NCBI GenBank assembly: GCA_050288425.1
Contig: JBNKDU010000173.1
Span: 1 to 64,000, forward strand
Direction: 5' to 3'
Source of the DNA: JARRKU01 sp050288425
GTDB lineage: Bacteria; Desulfobacterota; Desulfobacteria; Desulfobacterales; Desulfosarcinaceae
DNA length: 64,000 nucleotides
The translations under genes and the position numbers were made by a program. The notes beneath the pieces are model-generated. The model worked only from the letters and a program-made list of their open reading frames with translations, searched no databases and was not told the origin of the DNA. Numbering within the stretch: position 1 is the stretch's first letter; each line of letters begins with the position of its first letter. Shown here in pieces: positions 6,481 through 15,539 of this stretch.

Positions 6481-9087
6481 TCAGGTTTGATCCAGGACTT
6501 GACGCACCTTGGCCGTCAGGGTGTGGATGGAGAACGGCTTCTGGAGAAATTGGATGCCTTCCTCCATCACGCCGCGACGGGCGATGACATCATCCGAATA
6601 GCCGGACATGTAGAGGGCCTTGACCCCGGAGCACCGGCGGGACACTTCTTCATACAGCTCCCTGCCGTTCAGGCCGGGCATAACCACATCCGTCAGAAGA
6701 AGATCAATGGCGCAGTTCTGCTTCTCCAGCGTTTTCAGCGCTTCCGCCCCATCGGCTGCCGCGTGCACCCGGTACCCGCGCTGCCGGAGAACTTCCAGGG
6801 CCAGGTCCCGCACGCGGGCATTGTCTTCCACCAGCAGAATAACTTCACTGCCCTCCAGGTTCGATATCTTTTCGACGGGTCGCGGCTCCGCCACGGCAGT
6901 CTCCTCGGTCACCGGCAGGTAGATCTTGAACGTCGATCCCCTCCCCGGCGCGCTTTCGACACCGATGTTGCCGTCATGCTGCTTGATGATGCCGTAGACG
7001 GTGGCCAGTCCCAGCCCCGTACCCTTGTCGACTTCCTTGGTGGTGAAAAAAGGCTCGAAGATATTCTTCCTGGTCTCCGGATCCATTCCCTGGCCCGTAT
7101 CGCTCACCATCAGTACGACGTATCTGCCCGGCACGACCTGCTCGTGCAGCGCGTCAAGGGCGGCGTCGATCTGCGCGGCGGCCACCTCGATGGTCAGTAC
7201 GCCTCCGTCGGGCATGGCGTCCTGGGCATTGACCGCCAGGTTCATGATCACCTGCTCCAATTGACCGATATCTCCCCGGATCATGGGCAGCGAGGGCTCG
7301 GGCACGACCTTGAGGAAAATGTCTTCCCGAATGGCGCGGCGCAGCAAGGTCTGGAAGCGCACCATCACGTCGTTGAGATCGATGGGTTTGAACTCCATGG
7401 TCTGCTTGCGGCTGAAGGCCAGCAGTTGCCGCACCACGTCCCGGGCCCGCATGCCGGCCCGGACGATCTCCTGCAATGATTTTATCCGGGAGTCATCGGG
7501 GTCCAGACTGGCCTGCAGCAATTCGCCGTACCCCAGGATGGGCGACAGCAGGTTGTTGAGATCGTGGGCCACGCCGCCGGCCAGCCGGCCCACCGACTCC
7601 AGCTTCTGGGCCTGTTGGAACTGGGCCTGCAGTTTTTCTTTTTCGGCTTGGGCCTCCTTGCGCTGGGTGATATCCTGAATGTTGAGCTGTACAAGGTCCG
7701 TATCGCCGGATTTGAGCAACGACATGTTCACATCGCCGGACCACGTGCGTCCGTTGGGATTCTGAAACGTCCACTCGAAGGAAGCAAACCCGGTTTCGAT
7801 ACAGGTCCTGAAATGGTCGGCGAGGGATACCGGTGAAACGTTCCGGCTGTCCGTCGATAATTTCGAGAGTTCCGGCAGGTGCTTGCCGATGATGGCTTCA
7901 CGCCGGGCAAGATCGAAGACCCGCATGGCCGCGCGGTTGGCATCTGTGCATTGCATGGTGGCCGGATCACAGGCCAGCAGCGGTACCGGAGAGTCGGAGA
8001 AGAGCGTCCGGCTATAAGTCTCCCGTTCGCGCATGCTGTCGGCCATCTGTTTCAGATCGATGGTGAGTTCCTGGAATTCCGCCACCGAGAATGCCGGCCA
8101 ATGCTGCCCCTCCTTGCCTTCGGAAAGATTGCGGGCATGCCGGGCGATGGTTTCGAAGCGTTGCGCCAGCCGACGGGCGGCAAACAGGGCCAAGCCGATG
8201 CCCGCCACGGCGACCACCAGCAGTGCCGTCGCGAAAATACCGATGGTGGTGCGGGCCCGGCCCATGGCCGTAAGCTCCGGCATGAACACCAGCACATGCC
8301 AATCGATAAGCTTGGCTTCGATCAGGCTTCCGATCATCGTCTCGCCGGCAAACTGGAAATGGCCCACAACGGGAGTCGATGCCTTCAGACCTTCCTTGAG
8401 CAGCTTGATGTTGCTCAGGTTAAGCTGTTGGGCGGTATAGCGACCATCCTGGTCGGCAATGACCTGGCCTCGTCGGTCCACGATGAATATCCACTGATCT
8501 TCGACGGTGGAGACCTGTTTCAGGTACTGGGTCAACGACGTCAGGTCGATCTCGCCGATCACCACCTGGCGACCGGCCGGCCGGCCGTAGGCCACCGACA
8601 ACCCTCCCCCCACCACCGAGAGGAAGGTGTCCGACCAGAACGGCCGTCCCTGGGCGTTGATATCCCGGTAAAGGCTGTTATAGGACAGGTCGAGCCCGAT
8701 CAGGTCCTGCTGCTGATCCGCATCCGGATGGGACAATGCCACGGAGATGACGCGCCCGTCGGGGCCGACGACATAGGCCGCATTCAACATTCCCGACGAA
8801 TGCAGCAACCGCTGGAACAGGGATTGAGCGATGCCGCTGTGTTCTTCATACGTACGTTGAATGTCCGCGATGCTGTTCACAAACGCGATGGATGCGGTGA
8901 GATGGCTTTCAATCTGGGCGGTGATGGTATTGGCCAGCTGCCGCTGATGCATCTCCACATCGGCCCTTGTCTGGGGGTAGAGCCATCCCGCCACGATAAT
9001 CACCAGCACCGAGAAGGGCAGGATCGATACGGCGGCGGCCTGCAGGAAGAGGATTTTGCGTAACGGGCGAACTTTCATCGAACTCAC
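6481..9087 (-). CDS. Hybrid sensor histidine kinase (Cache-PAS-HisKA-HATPase-REC)
   Basis: An 868-residue membrane kinase. After a membrane segment (about residues 11-33) comes a roughly 230-residue extracytoplasmic Cache-like domain, a second membrane segment (about 276-300) and a PAS domain. Next are the HisKA box GRLAGGVAHDLNNLL with the phosphorylated His, an HATPase domain (NAVNAQDA-like N box, DTGQGM, GTGLGL), and a C-terminal receiver with acceptor Asp in LLLTDVVMPGLNG. The start shown is a GTG whose codon overlaps the TGA of the upstream binding-protein gene; an ATG at 9078 is an alternative. The overlap strongly suggests that the binding protein delivers a ligand signal to this kinase. 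A hybrid kinase needs a downstream partner, which is not seen nearby. Confidence 0.92.
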   Translation of the reverse strand: MSSMKVRPLRKILFLQAAAVSILPFSVLVIIVAGWLYPQTRADVEMHQRQLANTITAQIESHLTASIAFVNSIADIQRTYEEHSGIAQSLFQRLLHSSGMLNAAYVVGPDGRVISVALSHPDADQQQDLIGLDLSYNSLYRDINAQGRPFWSDTFLSVVGGGLSVAYGRPAGRQVVIGEIDLTSLTQYLKQVSTVEDQWIFIVDRRGQVIADQDGRYTAQQLNLSNIKLLKEGLKASTPVVGHFQFAGETMIGSLIEAKLIDWHVLVFMPELTAMGRARTTIGIFATALLVVAVAGIGLALFAARRLAQRFETIARHARNLSEGKEGQHWPAFSVAEFQELTIDLKQMADSMRERETYSRTLFSDSPVPLLACDPATMQCTDANRAAMRVFDLARREAIIGKHLPELSKLSTDSRNVSPVSLADHFRTCIETGFASFEWTFQNPNGRTWSGDVNMSLLKSGDTDLVQLNIQDITQRKEAQAEKEKLQAQFQQAQKLESVGRLAGGVAHDLNNLLSPILGYGELLQASLDPDDSRIKSLQEIVRAGMRARDVVRQLLAFSRKQTMEFKPIDLNDVMVRFQTLLRRAIREDIFLKVVPEPSLPMIRGDIGQLEQVIMNLAVNAQDAMPDGGVLTIEVAAAQIDAALDALHEQVVPGRYVVLMVSDTGQGMDPETRKNIFEPFFTTKEVDKGTGLGLATVYGIIKQHDGNIGVESAPGRGSTFKIYLPVTEETAVAEPRPVEKISNLEGSEVILLVEDNARVRDLALEVLRQRGYRVHAAADGAEALKTLEKQNCAIDLLLTDVVMPGLNGRELYEEVSRRCSGVKALYMSGYSDDVIARRGVMEEGIQFLQKPFSIHTLTAKVRQVLDQT

Positions 9088-10205
9088 TGGATATTGCTGA
9101 ACCTGCCGTTCCGGACCACGGTGATGAAGGCGCTGCGGTTGGAATCCCCGAAACGGTCGATGGTGATAGTTTGCTGGAGGCAGTCGAATTTGCCCCGGTC
9201 CAGGATGGCCTGCTTCAGAGGTTGCCCCGAAGACCGTGACGCCAGGACGGTCATTACCACCTTGGCGGCATCATAGGCGGCAACCCCGGCAAACCCGGGC
9301 TCCTGGCCGAAACGTGTCGTATACTCCCGATAAAATTGCCGATATTTTGCAGAAGGGTCTTCCCGATTGAGAAGCTGGGCCACGAAGACGCCTTCGGTGG
9401 CCTTGCCGCCCAATTCGATGAAACGCTCGGTGGAGGACCATTCCGACAGGACCAGGGGTAGATCCTCGTCCAGTTTGCGCACCTGCTGGCAGATCAGGGC
9501 GGCATCCACGGCATTGGTAATCACCACCAGCAGATCCGGTTTCGCGTCCAGCAGATTTTGGATCGCAGCGAAAAAGGCGGTCCGGTTGTCGGATTTGAAG
9601 CTGTGGGATTGGATCACCTTGCCGCCCAGTTCCTCGAAGGTTTGCCGGAAATCACGCAACCAGCTTTCGGTATAGGACTTGTTGTTCAGATCGTAGATGG
9701 CTGCGGCACGCCGTCGGCCGTAGGTTTCGAACTGAAAGTGGGCCGATTTGGACGCATACTCCCGCGTGGTGTTGATGAACCGCAGAAACCGATCGTCCCG
9801 ACCTTCGAGTTCCGTGGTGGTGACGGTGGGGCTGACCAGAAGGGCGGACGATGCATTGACCAGGGGCACCACGGTCATGGCCATGCTGCTGGTCATGGGC
9901 CCGATGATCACCTCCAGATCCATGGACAACAGCTCCTGCACCACCTTGCGCGCGGTATCGGCGTCCTGGCGGTCGTCGCGCACCACCAGTTCCACCTTCC
10001 GGCCACGAACCCCGCCGGCCCGATTGACTTGCTCCACCGCCAACATGGCGCCATTCCTGCCGGCCACACCCAAGTCGGCCACCCGGCCCGACAGCCCGGC
10101 CACGAATCCCACCTGGATGGGTTTCGACTTTCCGCAAGCCATTATCAGGATCACGGCTGCGACCGCCATCAGCCAGAACATGGGCCTTCCCTCATTTGCC
10201 TGCAT
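9084..10205 (-). CDS. Branched-chain-amino-acid-type periplasmic binding lipoprotein
   Basis: A 373-residue type-1 periplasmic binding protein of the LivJ family. A hydrophobic leader ends in the lipobox ILIMAC, so it is probably membrane-anchored. Typical family features follow: IQVGFVAGLSGRVADLGVAGRNGAMLAVEQVN, the GPMTSSMAMTVVPLVN hinge region and a C-terminal AYDAAKVV segment. No permease or ATPase genes lie nearby. Instead the gene overlaps a hybrid histidine kinase by 4 bp, so a sensory role is more likely than transport. The start at 10205 was chosen because GGAGG lies about 5 nt upstream. The ligand cannot be read from the sequence. Confidence 0.9.
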   Translation of the reverse strand: MQANEGRPMFWLMAVAAVILIMACGKSKPIQVGFVAGLSGRVADLGVAGRNGAMLAVEQVNRAGGVRGRKVELVVRDDRQDADTARKVVQELLSMDLEVIIGPMTSSMAMTVVPLVNASSALLVSPTVTTTELEGRDDRFLRFINTTREYASKSAHFQFETYGRRRAAAIYDLNNKSYTESWLRDFRQTFEELGGKVIQSHSFKSDNRTAFFAAIQNLLDAKPDLLVVITNAVDAALICQQVRKLDEDLPLVLSEWSSTERFIELGGKATEGVFVAQLLNREDPSAKYRQFYREYTTRFGQEPGFAGVAAYDAAKVVMTVLASRSSGQPLKQAILDRGKFDCLQQTITIDRFGDSNRSAFITVVRNGRFSNIQ

Positions 10206-10416
10206 CGTGTCCCTCCTCCAAGTAATTGTGGTTTCGATGATCAAAGGCATGACAATGGCTCCGGACCAACTTGTTACGCACGGAAAGGCAGGAATCAGTG
10301 AATCGCTTCGTGTGAATTTTACCGAAATAGTAAATGTTCGTGGAATTATTGGCAACCATCGATTTCTTGTCCTTCCGGCCAGAATTTCGTTTGGCTTACC
10401 CGAATCGATTTTCAAG

Positions 10417-10445
10417 TTGACAAGGCAACGGAATCGACATAGGTT
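10417..10445 (+). promoter_or_regulatory. Sigma-70 promoter of the tetR-efflux operon
   Basis: TTGACA at 10417-10422, a 17-nt spacer, TAGGTT at 10440-10445. A palindromic operator starts at the next base, so a bound repressor would cover the transcription start. Confidence 0.6.
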
Positions 10446-10463
10446 ATTGACCGGTCGACCAAT
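10446..10463 (+). promoter_or_regulatory. Palindromic operator 1 (TetR autoregulation)
   Basis: The quasi-palindrome ATTGACCGGTCGACCAAT lies directly downstream of the -10 box and 33 bp before tetR. A near copy lies after tetR (11128-11149), so this is probably the recognition site of the adjacent TetR protein. Confidence 0.65.
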
Positions 10464-10496
10464 TAATTGTGTCGGCGAAAATCAAAAGGATCTCCC

Positions 10497-11126
10497 ATGG
10501 CATCTCGACAGCAACGCGACCCCGAAGCGACCCGCAACGCCCTCCTCGAAGCAGCGGAAACCGTATTCCTGGAAAAGGGCTTCGGCAATTCATCCCTGAG
10601 TGAAATCGCCCGTCGGGCCGGCATCACCAAGAGTCTGATCCACCACTATTTCGGTTCCAAAGAGGGACTGTGGCAGGAAGTCAAGACACTGCGCTTCCTG
10701 CACTACGCCGAAAAGCAGCTGACCATGATGCAGGAGGCCCGGCCCAGCGCGGAACTGCTGCGGGCTTCGGTGGCTTTCTATTTCGATTTTTTACGGCGCA
10801 ACCCGCAGATCGTGCGCATTCTGGCCTGGATGTTCCTGGAACAGGACATCATCGGGTGCAAGGAGTGTCTGGATATCGACCGTCAACTGATCCACCAGGG
10901 CGTCCAAAAGATCGGCGAAACCCAGGATCTGGGCCAGCTGCGGGCCGATATCGACCCCCGATTCATCCTGTTTACGTTCATCGGCCTGTGCCAGCACTGG
11001 TTTCAGGACAAGGGCCATTTCGTGGAAAGTTTCGGTATCGAGGGCCTCGAAGATGATCTGGACGAGGCCTATCTGGGGGCTATGCTCAAGATCTTCTTCG
11101 AAGGCATCCTGCCACGGGTTTCCTAA
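10497..11126 (+). CDS. TetR/AcrR-family transcriptional repressor
   Basis: A 209-residue TetR-type regulator. The N-terminal helix-turn-helix is clear: TRNALLEAAETVFLEKGF, then SLSEIARRAGITKSLIHHYFGSKEGL at about residues 35-60. The C-terminal ligand domain (from about 75) is helical and not diagnostic. It is followed by an RND efflux pair on the same strand and flanked on both sides by near-identical palindromes. It therefore probably represses both itself and the pump and is released by a pump substrate. The ATG at 10497 is chosen because the longer open frame upstream would run through the operator and promoter. Confidence 0.92.
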   Translation: MASRQQRDPEATRNALLEAAETVFLEKGFGNSSLSEIARRAGITKSLIHHYFGSKEGLWQEVKTLRFLHYAEKQLTMMQEARPSAELLRASVAFYFDFLRRNPQIVRILAWMFLEQDIIGCKECLDIDRQLIHQGVQKIGETQDLGQLRADIDPRFILFTFIGLCQHWFQDKGHFVESFGIEGLEDDLDEAYLGAMLKIFFEGILPRVS

Positions 11127-11127
11127 A

Positions 11128-11149
11128 TAACTGACCGGCCGGCCAGTTA
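11128..11149 (+). promoter_or_regulatory. Palindromic operator 2 (efflux operon)
   Basis: A 22-bp near-perfect palindrome with core CTGACCGGCCGGCCAGT begins two bases after the tetR stop and ends 35 bp before the membrane-fusion gene. It matches operator 1 at most positions (shared pattern TGACCGG-CG-CCA). It probably lets TetR control the pump genes separately from its own promoter. Confidence 0.65.
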
Positions 11150-11184
11150 AATATCCGGCCATTTTTTATGAAGGGGGGGTCGCC

Positions 11185-12270
11185 ATGCAGATGAAACGCT
11201 ATCCAAGCCTGGTGGTGGGGGTCCTCTTCCTGGGCCTGGCCGTGGCATTATGGGCCATGCCGGCCCAGGAGCCCCAAAACAGACCCAACGAACGCGTGCC
11301 GCGGGTGGAGCTTGGAATCGTAAACAAGATCGAGGCCCGGCAGACCGCGGCCTTCAGCGGCGTGACGCGCTCCCGGCACCGGGCGGTGTTGTCGTTCACC
11401 GTTCCCGCGCGGGTGGTGGAACGTCGCGTGGAGGCCGGCGAACGGGTGCGCGAGGGCGATGTCCTGGCCCGTCTGGACGACCGCGAATTCCGCAACGCCC
11501 TGGACCTGGCGCAAGCCTCGGTGGCCGAATGCGAGGCGCAGTACGAACAGGCCGGACGCGACCGGCAACGGTTGCAACGGCTGGCCGACGACGATGTGGT
11601 CCCGGTCTCGGAACTGGAAAGGGTTTCCACCCGCGAATCCGCGCTGGCGGCCTCCCTCGAGGCGGCCCGGGCCCGGCTCAAGGAAGCCCGGCGGCGGCTC
11701 GACGAAACCGTACTCGAAGCGCCTTTCGGCGGGACCATTGCCGGGCTGCACATCCAGGCGGGTGAATGGGCCGTGCCCGGTCGACCGGCCTTCGAGCTGA
11801 CCGGGGACGGAGAGGTGGAGCTGCAGGTGGAGGTGCCCGAAGCCACGGTGTCCCACCTGCACGCCGGACTGGCGGTGACGGTGGAACTGCCATTTGCCGG
11901 CGGGCGAAAGGTGGCGGGGCGCATCACTTCGGTGGCCCATTCCGCCATGGGCGCCGGCCGGCTTTTCCCGGTGGTCGTGGATCTGGACCCCGACCCCGGC
12001 ATTACCGCCGGCCTGACCGCCAGACTAAGGGTCGAGCTCACCAGCCAGGGGGTTCTTGCGGTCCCCCTGGCGGCGGTGGTCAACCCCGGTGCCAGTCAGC
12101 CCTATCTCTTTCTCTATCGTCAGGGCCGCGTGATTCGACGTTCGGTCGAAGTGTCCGGGATCGTCGACGATCGGATCATCGTCAACGGCGCCATCGCAGA
12201 GGGCGACCGGGTGGTGACCAGCGGACAGAGTCAGCTGGCTGATGGAGATCGGGTGGAGGAAGCATCATGA
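11185..12270 (+). CDS. RND efflux membrane-fusion (periplasmic adaptor) protein
   Basis: A 361-residue HlyD/AcrA-type adaptor. An N-terminal hydrophobic segment (about 8-25) anchors or exports it. Next comes a barrel-sandwich half (FTVPARVVERRVEAGERVREGDVLARLDDREF), an alpha-hairpin of about 60 residues, the returning lipoyl half (VLEAPFGGTIAGLHIQAGEWAVPG) and beta-barrel domains. It should bridge the inner-membrane pump to an outer-membrane channel. Its TGA overlaps the ATG of the pump gene by 4 bp. A GGGGGGG run lies upstream of the start; a second in-frame ATG two codons in is equally usable. No TolC-like channel gene follows, so the pump must use one encoded elsewhere. Confidence 0.93.
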   Translation: MQMKRYPSLVVGVLFLGLAVALWAMPAQEPQNRPNERVPRVELGIVNKIEARQTAAFSGVTRSRHRAVLSFTVPARVVERRVEAGERVREGDVLARLDDREFRNALDLAQASVAECEAQYEQAGRDRQRLQRLADDDVVPVSELERVSTRESALAASLEAARARLKEARRRLDETVLEAPFGGTIAGLHIQAGEWAVPGRPAFELTGDGEVELQVEVPEATVSHLHAGLAVTVELPFAGGRKVAGRITSVAHSAMGAGRLFPVVVDLDPDPGITAGLTARLRVELTSQGVLAVPLAAVVNPGASQPYLFLYRQGRVIRRSVEVSGIVDDRIIVNGAIAEGDRVVTSGQSQLADGDRVEEAS

Positions 12271-15200
12271 AGGCCATGGAATGGATGCTGGGCCAACGCC
12301 GGATGGTGCTCACCGCCGGGCTTTTGCTGTCCCTCACCGGTGTGGCGATGTGGCTGACCATGGTTCGCCAGGAAGACCCGCGCCTGCCCGATTACTGGGG
12401 TCAGGTGGTGGCGCCCTATCCGGGGGCCGACGCGCCAACCGTGGAGCGTCTGGTGCTGGAGCCCATCGAGGATGCCCTGGCCGAAGTCAACGAGATCAAA
12501 TCCGTGGAGGCCACGGCCTATGAGGAGGTGGCGGTCCTGAAGATCGAACTGCGGGGCGGAATCCGGGACTTCAATGCCGCCTGGGACGAAGTCCGCGAAG
12601 CCCTTGGAAAGGCGCGGCTGAAATTTCCCGAAGGCACCGGTCCGCCCGTACTGGATGAAAACCAGGTGGATCAGGACGCCATCGTACTGGCCGTCACGGG
12701 CAGCGCCGACCCCCTGGCGTTGCTGCACGCCGCCCGCGAGGTCAAGGACGATCTGCAAGGCCTGGCCATGGTCAAGCGGGCCCACCTCATCGCCGATCCC
12801 GGCGAGCAGGTCACCATCGCGCTGGACGATGCCGCGGCCCGGCGGCTGGGTCTCAACGCCCAGATGCTGCGCGCCCAGATTGGCGCCCGCAACCGTATCC
12901 TCTCCGCCGGTTCCCTGCAACTGGCCGGCAAGTCCCTGCGGCTGCGCCCCTTGTCCGAGTTCGCCTCGGTGGAGGAGATCCGCCGGACGCCGATTCAACT
13001 CTCTTCCGGCGGGTCCGTGCCCCTGCATGAAGTGGCCCGGGTCCATTACGGTCCGGAGGAACCGGCGGCCTCCCGCATGCGGATGGACGGCGCCATGGCG
13101 GTGGGCGTGGCCGTGGTGCCGCGGGAAGCCATCAACCTGGTGGACTTCGGGCAGCGGGTCCGGCGGCGGGTGGAGCGCCTGGCCGATGCCCTGAAGCCGC
13201 TGAACATCCGCTATGTCACGTTTCAACCGGCCCGCACCCAGGCCCGGCTGAGCGAGCTGAACAGCTCCCTGCTCTTCGGGGTCCTGATCGTTGCCGGGAT
13301 CCTGATCATGGCCATGGGGCTGCGGCTGGGCCTTGTGGTGGCCGCCGTGGTTCCGCTGGTGACCATGGCCAGCGTGGCGATCTACGCCTGGGGCGGCGGC
13401 GTACTGCACCAGATCTCCATCGCCTCCCTGGTCCTGGCCCTGGGCATGCTGGTGGACAATGCCATCGTCATGGCCGAAAACATTCAATGGCGACTGGACC
13501 GCGGCGAGGCGCCCCGGCAGGCTTCCCTGCAGTCGGTGCGGGAACTGGCCGCCCCCCTGGCGGCCGCCACCCTGACCACCATCGCGGCCTTCGTGCCCAT
13601 GCTGATCTCCCGGGGGCCCACCGCCGACTTCACCCGCACCATCCCGCTGATCATCATGCTGACCCTGGCGGTCAGCTATATCTATGCCCTGCTGGTGACC
13701 CCTACCCTGACCCCACTGGTGTTGCGGCCCACGGCCGAATCCAGGGTTCTCCGGATGGAGGGGATCGGCCGGGGCCTGGCCCGCTTCGCCATCCGGCGGT
13801 CCCCGGTGGTGCTGGCTGCCGCCGGCGGTATCCTGCTGGTGGCCTTGATTCTCTCCCAGCGTGTTTCCCAGCAATTCTTTCCGTCCGCAGACCGCAACCA
13901 GGTCCTGTTGGACGTCAAACTGGCCGAAGGCGCCCACCTGGACAGCACCGATGCCGTCGTCCACAGGGTGGAACAGGCCCTGACGCAGAGGCGCGAAGTC
14001 GAACACGTGGCCAGCTTCATCGGCCGCAGCGCCCCGGCATTCTACTACAACGTGCCGCGGGTGCCCTTCAGTCCCCATTTCGCCCAATTGATCGTGGAGA
14101 CGCGCAGCGTGGCCGCCAATGGGCCGTTCATCGATTTCGTGCGCCAACACCTCGCGCCGGCGCTGCCCCAGGTGGAACTGGTGACGCGCAAGCTGGAACA
14201 GGGTCCGCCGGTACAGGCGCCGGTGGAAATCCGTCTGCGAAGCCCCAGTCTGGACCACCTCAACCAGGCGGCAACGGCGGTCTGCGCCGCCCTCAAGGCC
14301 GTTCCCGGAACCAAGGATGTTCGCCACGACCTGGGACCGGGGGCGCCCACCCTGCGCTTTCGCATCGACGACGCCGCGGCGGCGCGCCTCGGCATCAGCC
14401 GGGTGAATGTAGCGCAGGCGATCTTCGGCCGGACCCGGGGACTTTCCGTAGGCGAGCTTTATATCGGTGAAGACCCCATTCCGGTGGTGATCCGGTCCTC
14501 CCGGGGGGAACATATGGCGGTCGAGGATCTGGAAGCCGTGGACGTGCCCACCCCGGACGGCCGGGCCGTGCCCCTGGGCCAGGTGGCGCATATCGAGCCG
14601 GTGTGGCAACAGGCGGCCATCCGGCACCGCGATGGTCAGCGTCTGGTGACCGTCTCCTCGCAGCTCACGGAGGGGCAGACCTTCGCCCGGGTGCTGGAAT
14701 CACTGCAACCCGGACTGAACGCCCTTCAACTGCCACCTGGCGTGAACATCTCCTTCGGCGGCGATGCCGAAGGTTCGGGCGAAGCCAACAGCGAGATGGT
14801 GCGCAACCTGCCCATCGGCCTGCTGCTCCTGCTGGGGGTCCTGCTGGCGGAATTCAACTCCTTCCGCCGCCTGGTCATCGTCCTGATTACCGTGCCGCTG
14901 GCCGCGGCGGGGGTGGTTCCCGGGCTTCTCATCGGCGATCAGCCCTTCGGATTCATGTCGTTTCTGGGGGTGATCGCCCTGGTGGGCATCGTGGTCAACA
15001 ACGCCATCGTGCTGCTGGAGGTCATCGAGACGAGGCGCCGCGAAGGCGCGGATATCGCCGTGGCCATCGAGGAGGCCGTGGGTCGCCGGATCCGTCCCAT
15101 CCTGCTCACCACCGCCACCACGGTGGCCGGCCTGTTGCCCCTGGCATTCTCCGCCTCGACCCTCTGGCCGCCCCTGGCCTCGGCCATGATCTCGGGACTG

Positions 15201-15317
15201 CTGGCCTCGACGGTCCTGACCCTGGTGGTGGTGCCGGCCCTCTACCGGGTGTTGATGCGGCCGTGGCGCCTGGCGGAATTCGGTTGGCTGGGAAGGATCC
15301 GGCGCGCAACGGGGTGA
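12267..15317 (+). CDS. RND-family multidrug efflux transporter
   Basis: A 1016-residue inner-membrane pump of the AcrB/HAE1 type, full length for the family, with the usual two repeats. Each repeat has one leading membrane helix, a large periplasmic loop and a group of membrane helices. Visible landmarks include VAPYPGADAPTVERLVLEPIEDAL at the start, LALGMLVDNAIVMAENI in membrane helix 4 (proton-relay Asp) and the second-half counterpart ALVGIVVNNAIVLLEVIE, in which the acidic position is Asn. It should export small hydrophobic or toxic compounds with proton import, under TetR control. The substrate is unknown. The gene ends four bases before an octamer-repeat array. Confidence 0.95.
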   Translation: MKAMEWMLGQRRMVLTAGLLLSLTGVAMWLTMVRQEDPRLPDYWGQVVAPYPGADAPTVERLVLEPIEDALAEVNEIKSVEATAYEEVAVLKIELRGGIRDFNAAWDEVREALGKARLKFPEGTGPPVLDENQVDQDAIVLAVTGSADPLALLHAAREVKDDLQGLAMVKRAHLIADPGEQVTIALDDAAARRLGLNAQMLRAQIGARNRILSAGSLQLAGKSLRLRPLSEFASVEEIRRTPIQLSSGGSVPLHEVARVHYGPEEPAASRMRMDGAMAVGVAVVPREAINLVDFGQRVRRRVERLADALKPLNIRYVTFQPARTQARLSELNSSLLFGVLIVAGILIMAMGLRLGLVVAAVVPLVTMASVAIYAWGGGVLHQISIASLVLALGMLVDNAIVMAENIQWRLDRGEAPRQASLQSVRELAAPLAAATLTTIAAFVPMLISRGPTADFTRTIPLIIMLTLAVSYIYALLVTPTLTPLVLRPTAESRVLRMEGIGRGLARFAIRRSPVVLAAAGGILLVALILSQRVSQQFFPSADRNQVLLDVKLAEGAHLDSTDAVVHRVEQALTQRREVEHVASFIGRSAPAFYYNVPRVPFSPHFAQLIVETRSVAANGPFIDFVRQHLAPALPQVELVTRKLEQGPPVQAPVEIRLRSPSLDHLNQAATAVCAALKAVPGTKDVRHDLGPGAPTLRFRIDDAAAARLGISRVNVAQAIFGRTRGLSVGELYIGEDPIPVVIRSSRGEHMAVEDLEAVDVPTPDGRAVPLGQVAHIEPVWQQAAIRHRDGQRLVTVSSQLTEGQTFARVLESLQPGLNALQLPPGVNISFGGDAEGSGEANSEMVRNLPIGLLLLLGVLLAEFNSFRRLVIVLITVPLAAAGVVPGLLIGDQPFGFMSFLGVIALVGIVVNNAIVLLEVIETRRREGADIAVAIEEAVGRRIRPILLTTATTVAGLLPLAFSASTLWPPLASAMISGLLASTVLTLVVVPALYRVLMRPWRLAEFGWLGRIRRATG

Positions 15318-15320
15318 GAT

Positions 15321-15533
15321 CGGTTGGCCGGTTGGCCGGTTGGCCGGTTGGCCGGTTGACCGGTTGGTCGGTTGGTCGGTTGGCTCGTTGGTCGGTTGGC
15401 TCGTTGGTCGGTTGGCTCGTTGGTCGGTTGGCTCGTTGGCCGGTTGGCCCGTTGACCCGTTGACCGGTTGGTTCGTTGGTCGGTTGGTTCGTTGAACCGG
15501 CGAACTGGTCAACTGGCAAACCGGCCAACCGAC
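15321..15533. repeat. Octamer tandem-repeat array with inverted tail
   Basis: From 15321 to 15496 there are 22 consecutive 8-bp units with no insertion or deletion. Each carries GTTG at positions 3-6; the common forms are CGGTTGGC and TCGTTGGT. Between about 15377 and 15440 two unit types alternate, giving a 16-bp higher period. From 15497 to 15533 about four degenerate units continue on the opposite strand, so the array can fold back on itself. It fills the space between the convergent stops of the RND pump and a histidine kinase. It is non-coding: because 8 is not a multiple of 3, all frames give the same kind of repetitive peptides. Confidence 0.9.
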
Positions 15534-15539
15534 TTACCT

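Noticed and set aside
12231..14627. A 798-codon open frame on the minus strand opposite the RND pump gene, rich in His, Gly, Gln and Pro
   Set aside because: It is a shadow of the GC-rich pump gene: low-complexity composition, no domain, no ribosome site, and the plus-strand product is a clear full-length RND protein. The same holds for the long antisense frames opposite bzaF, the kinases, zraS and the EndoQ-helicase.
15321..15496. CRISPR-like array
   Set aside because: The units are 8 bp with no spacers, so this is a simple tandem repeat.
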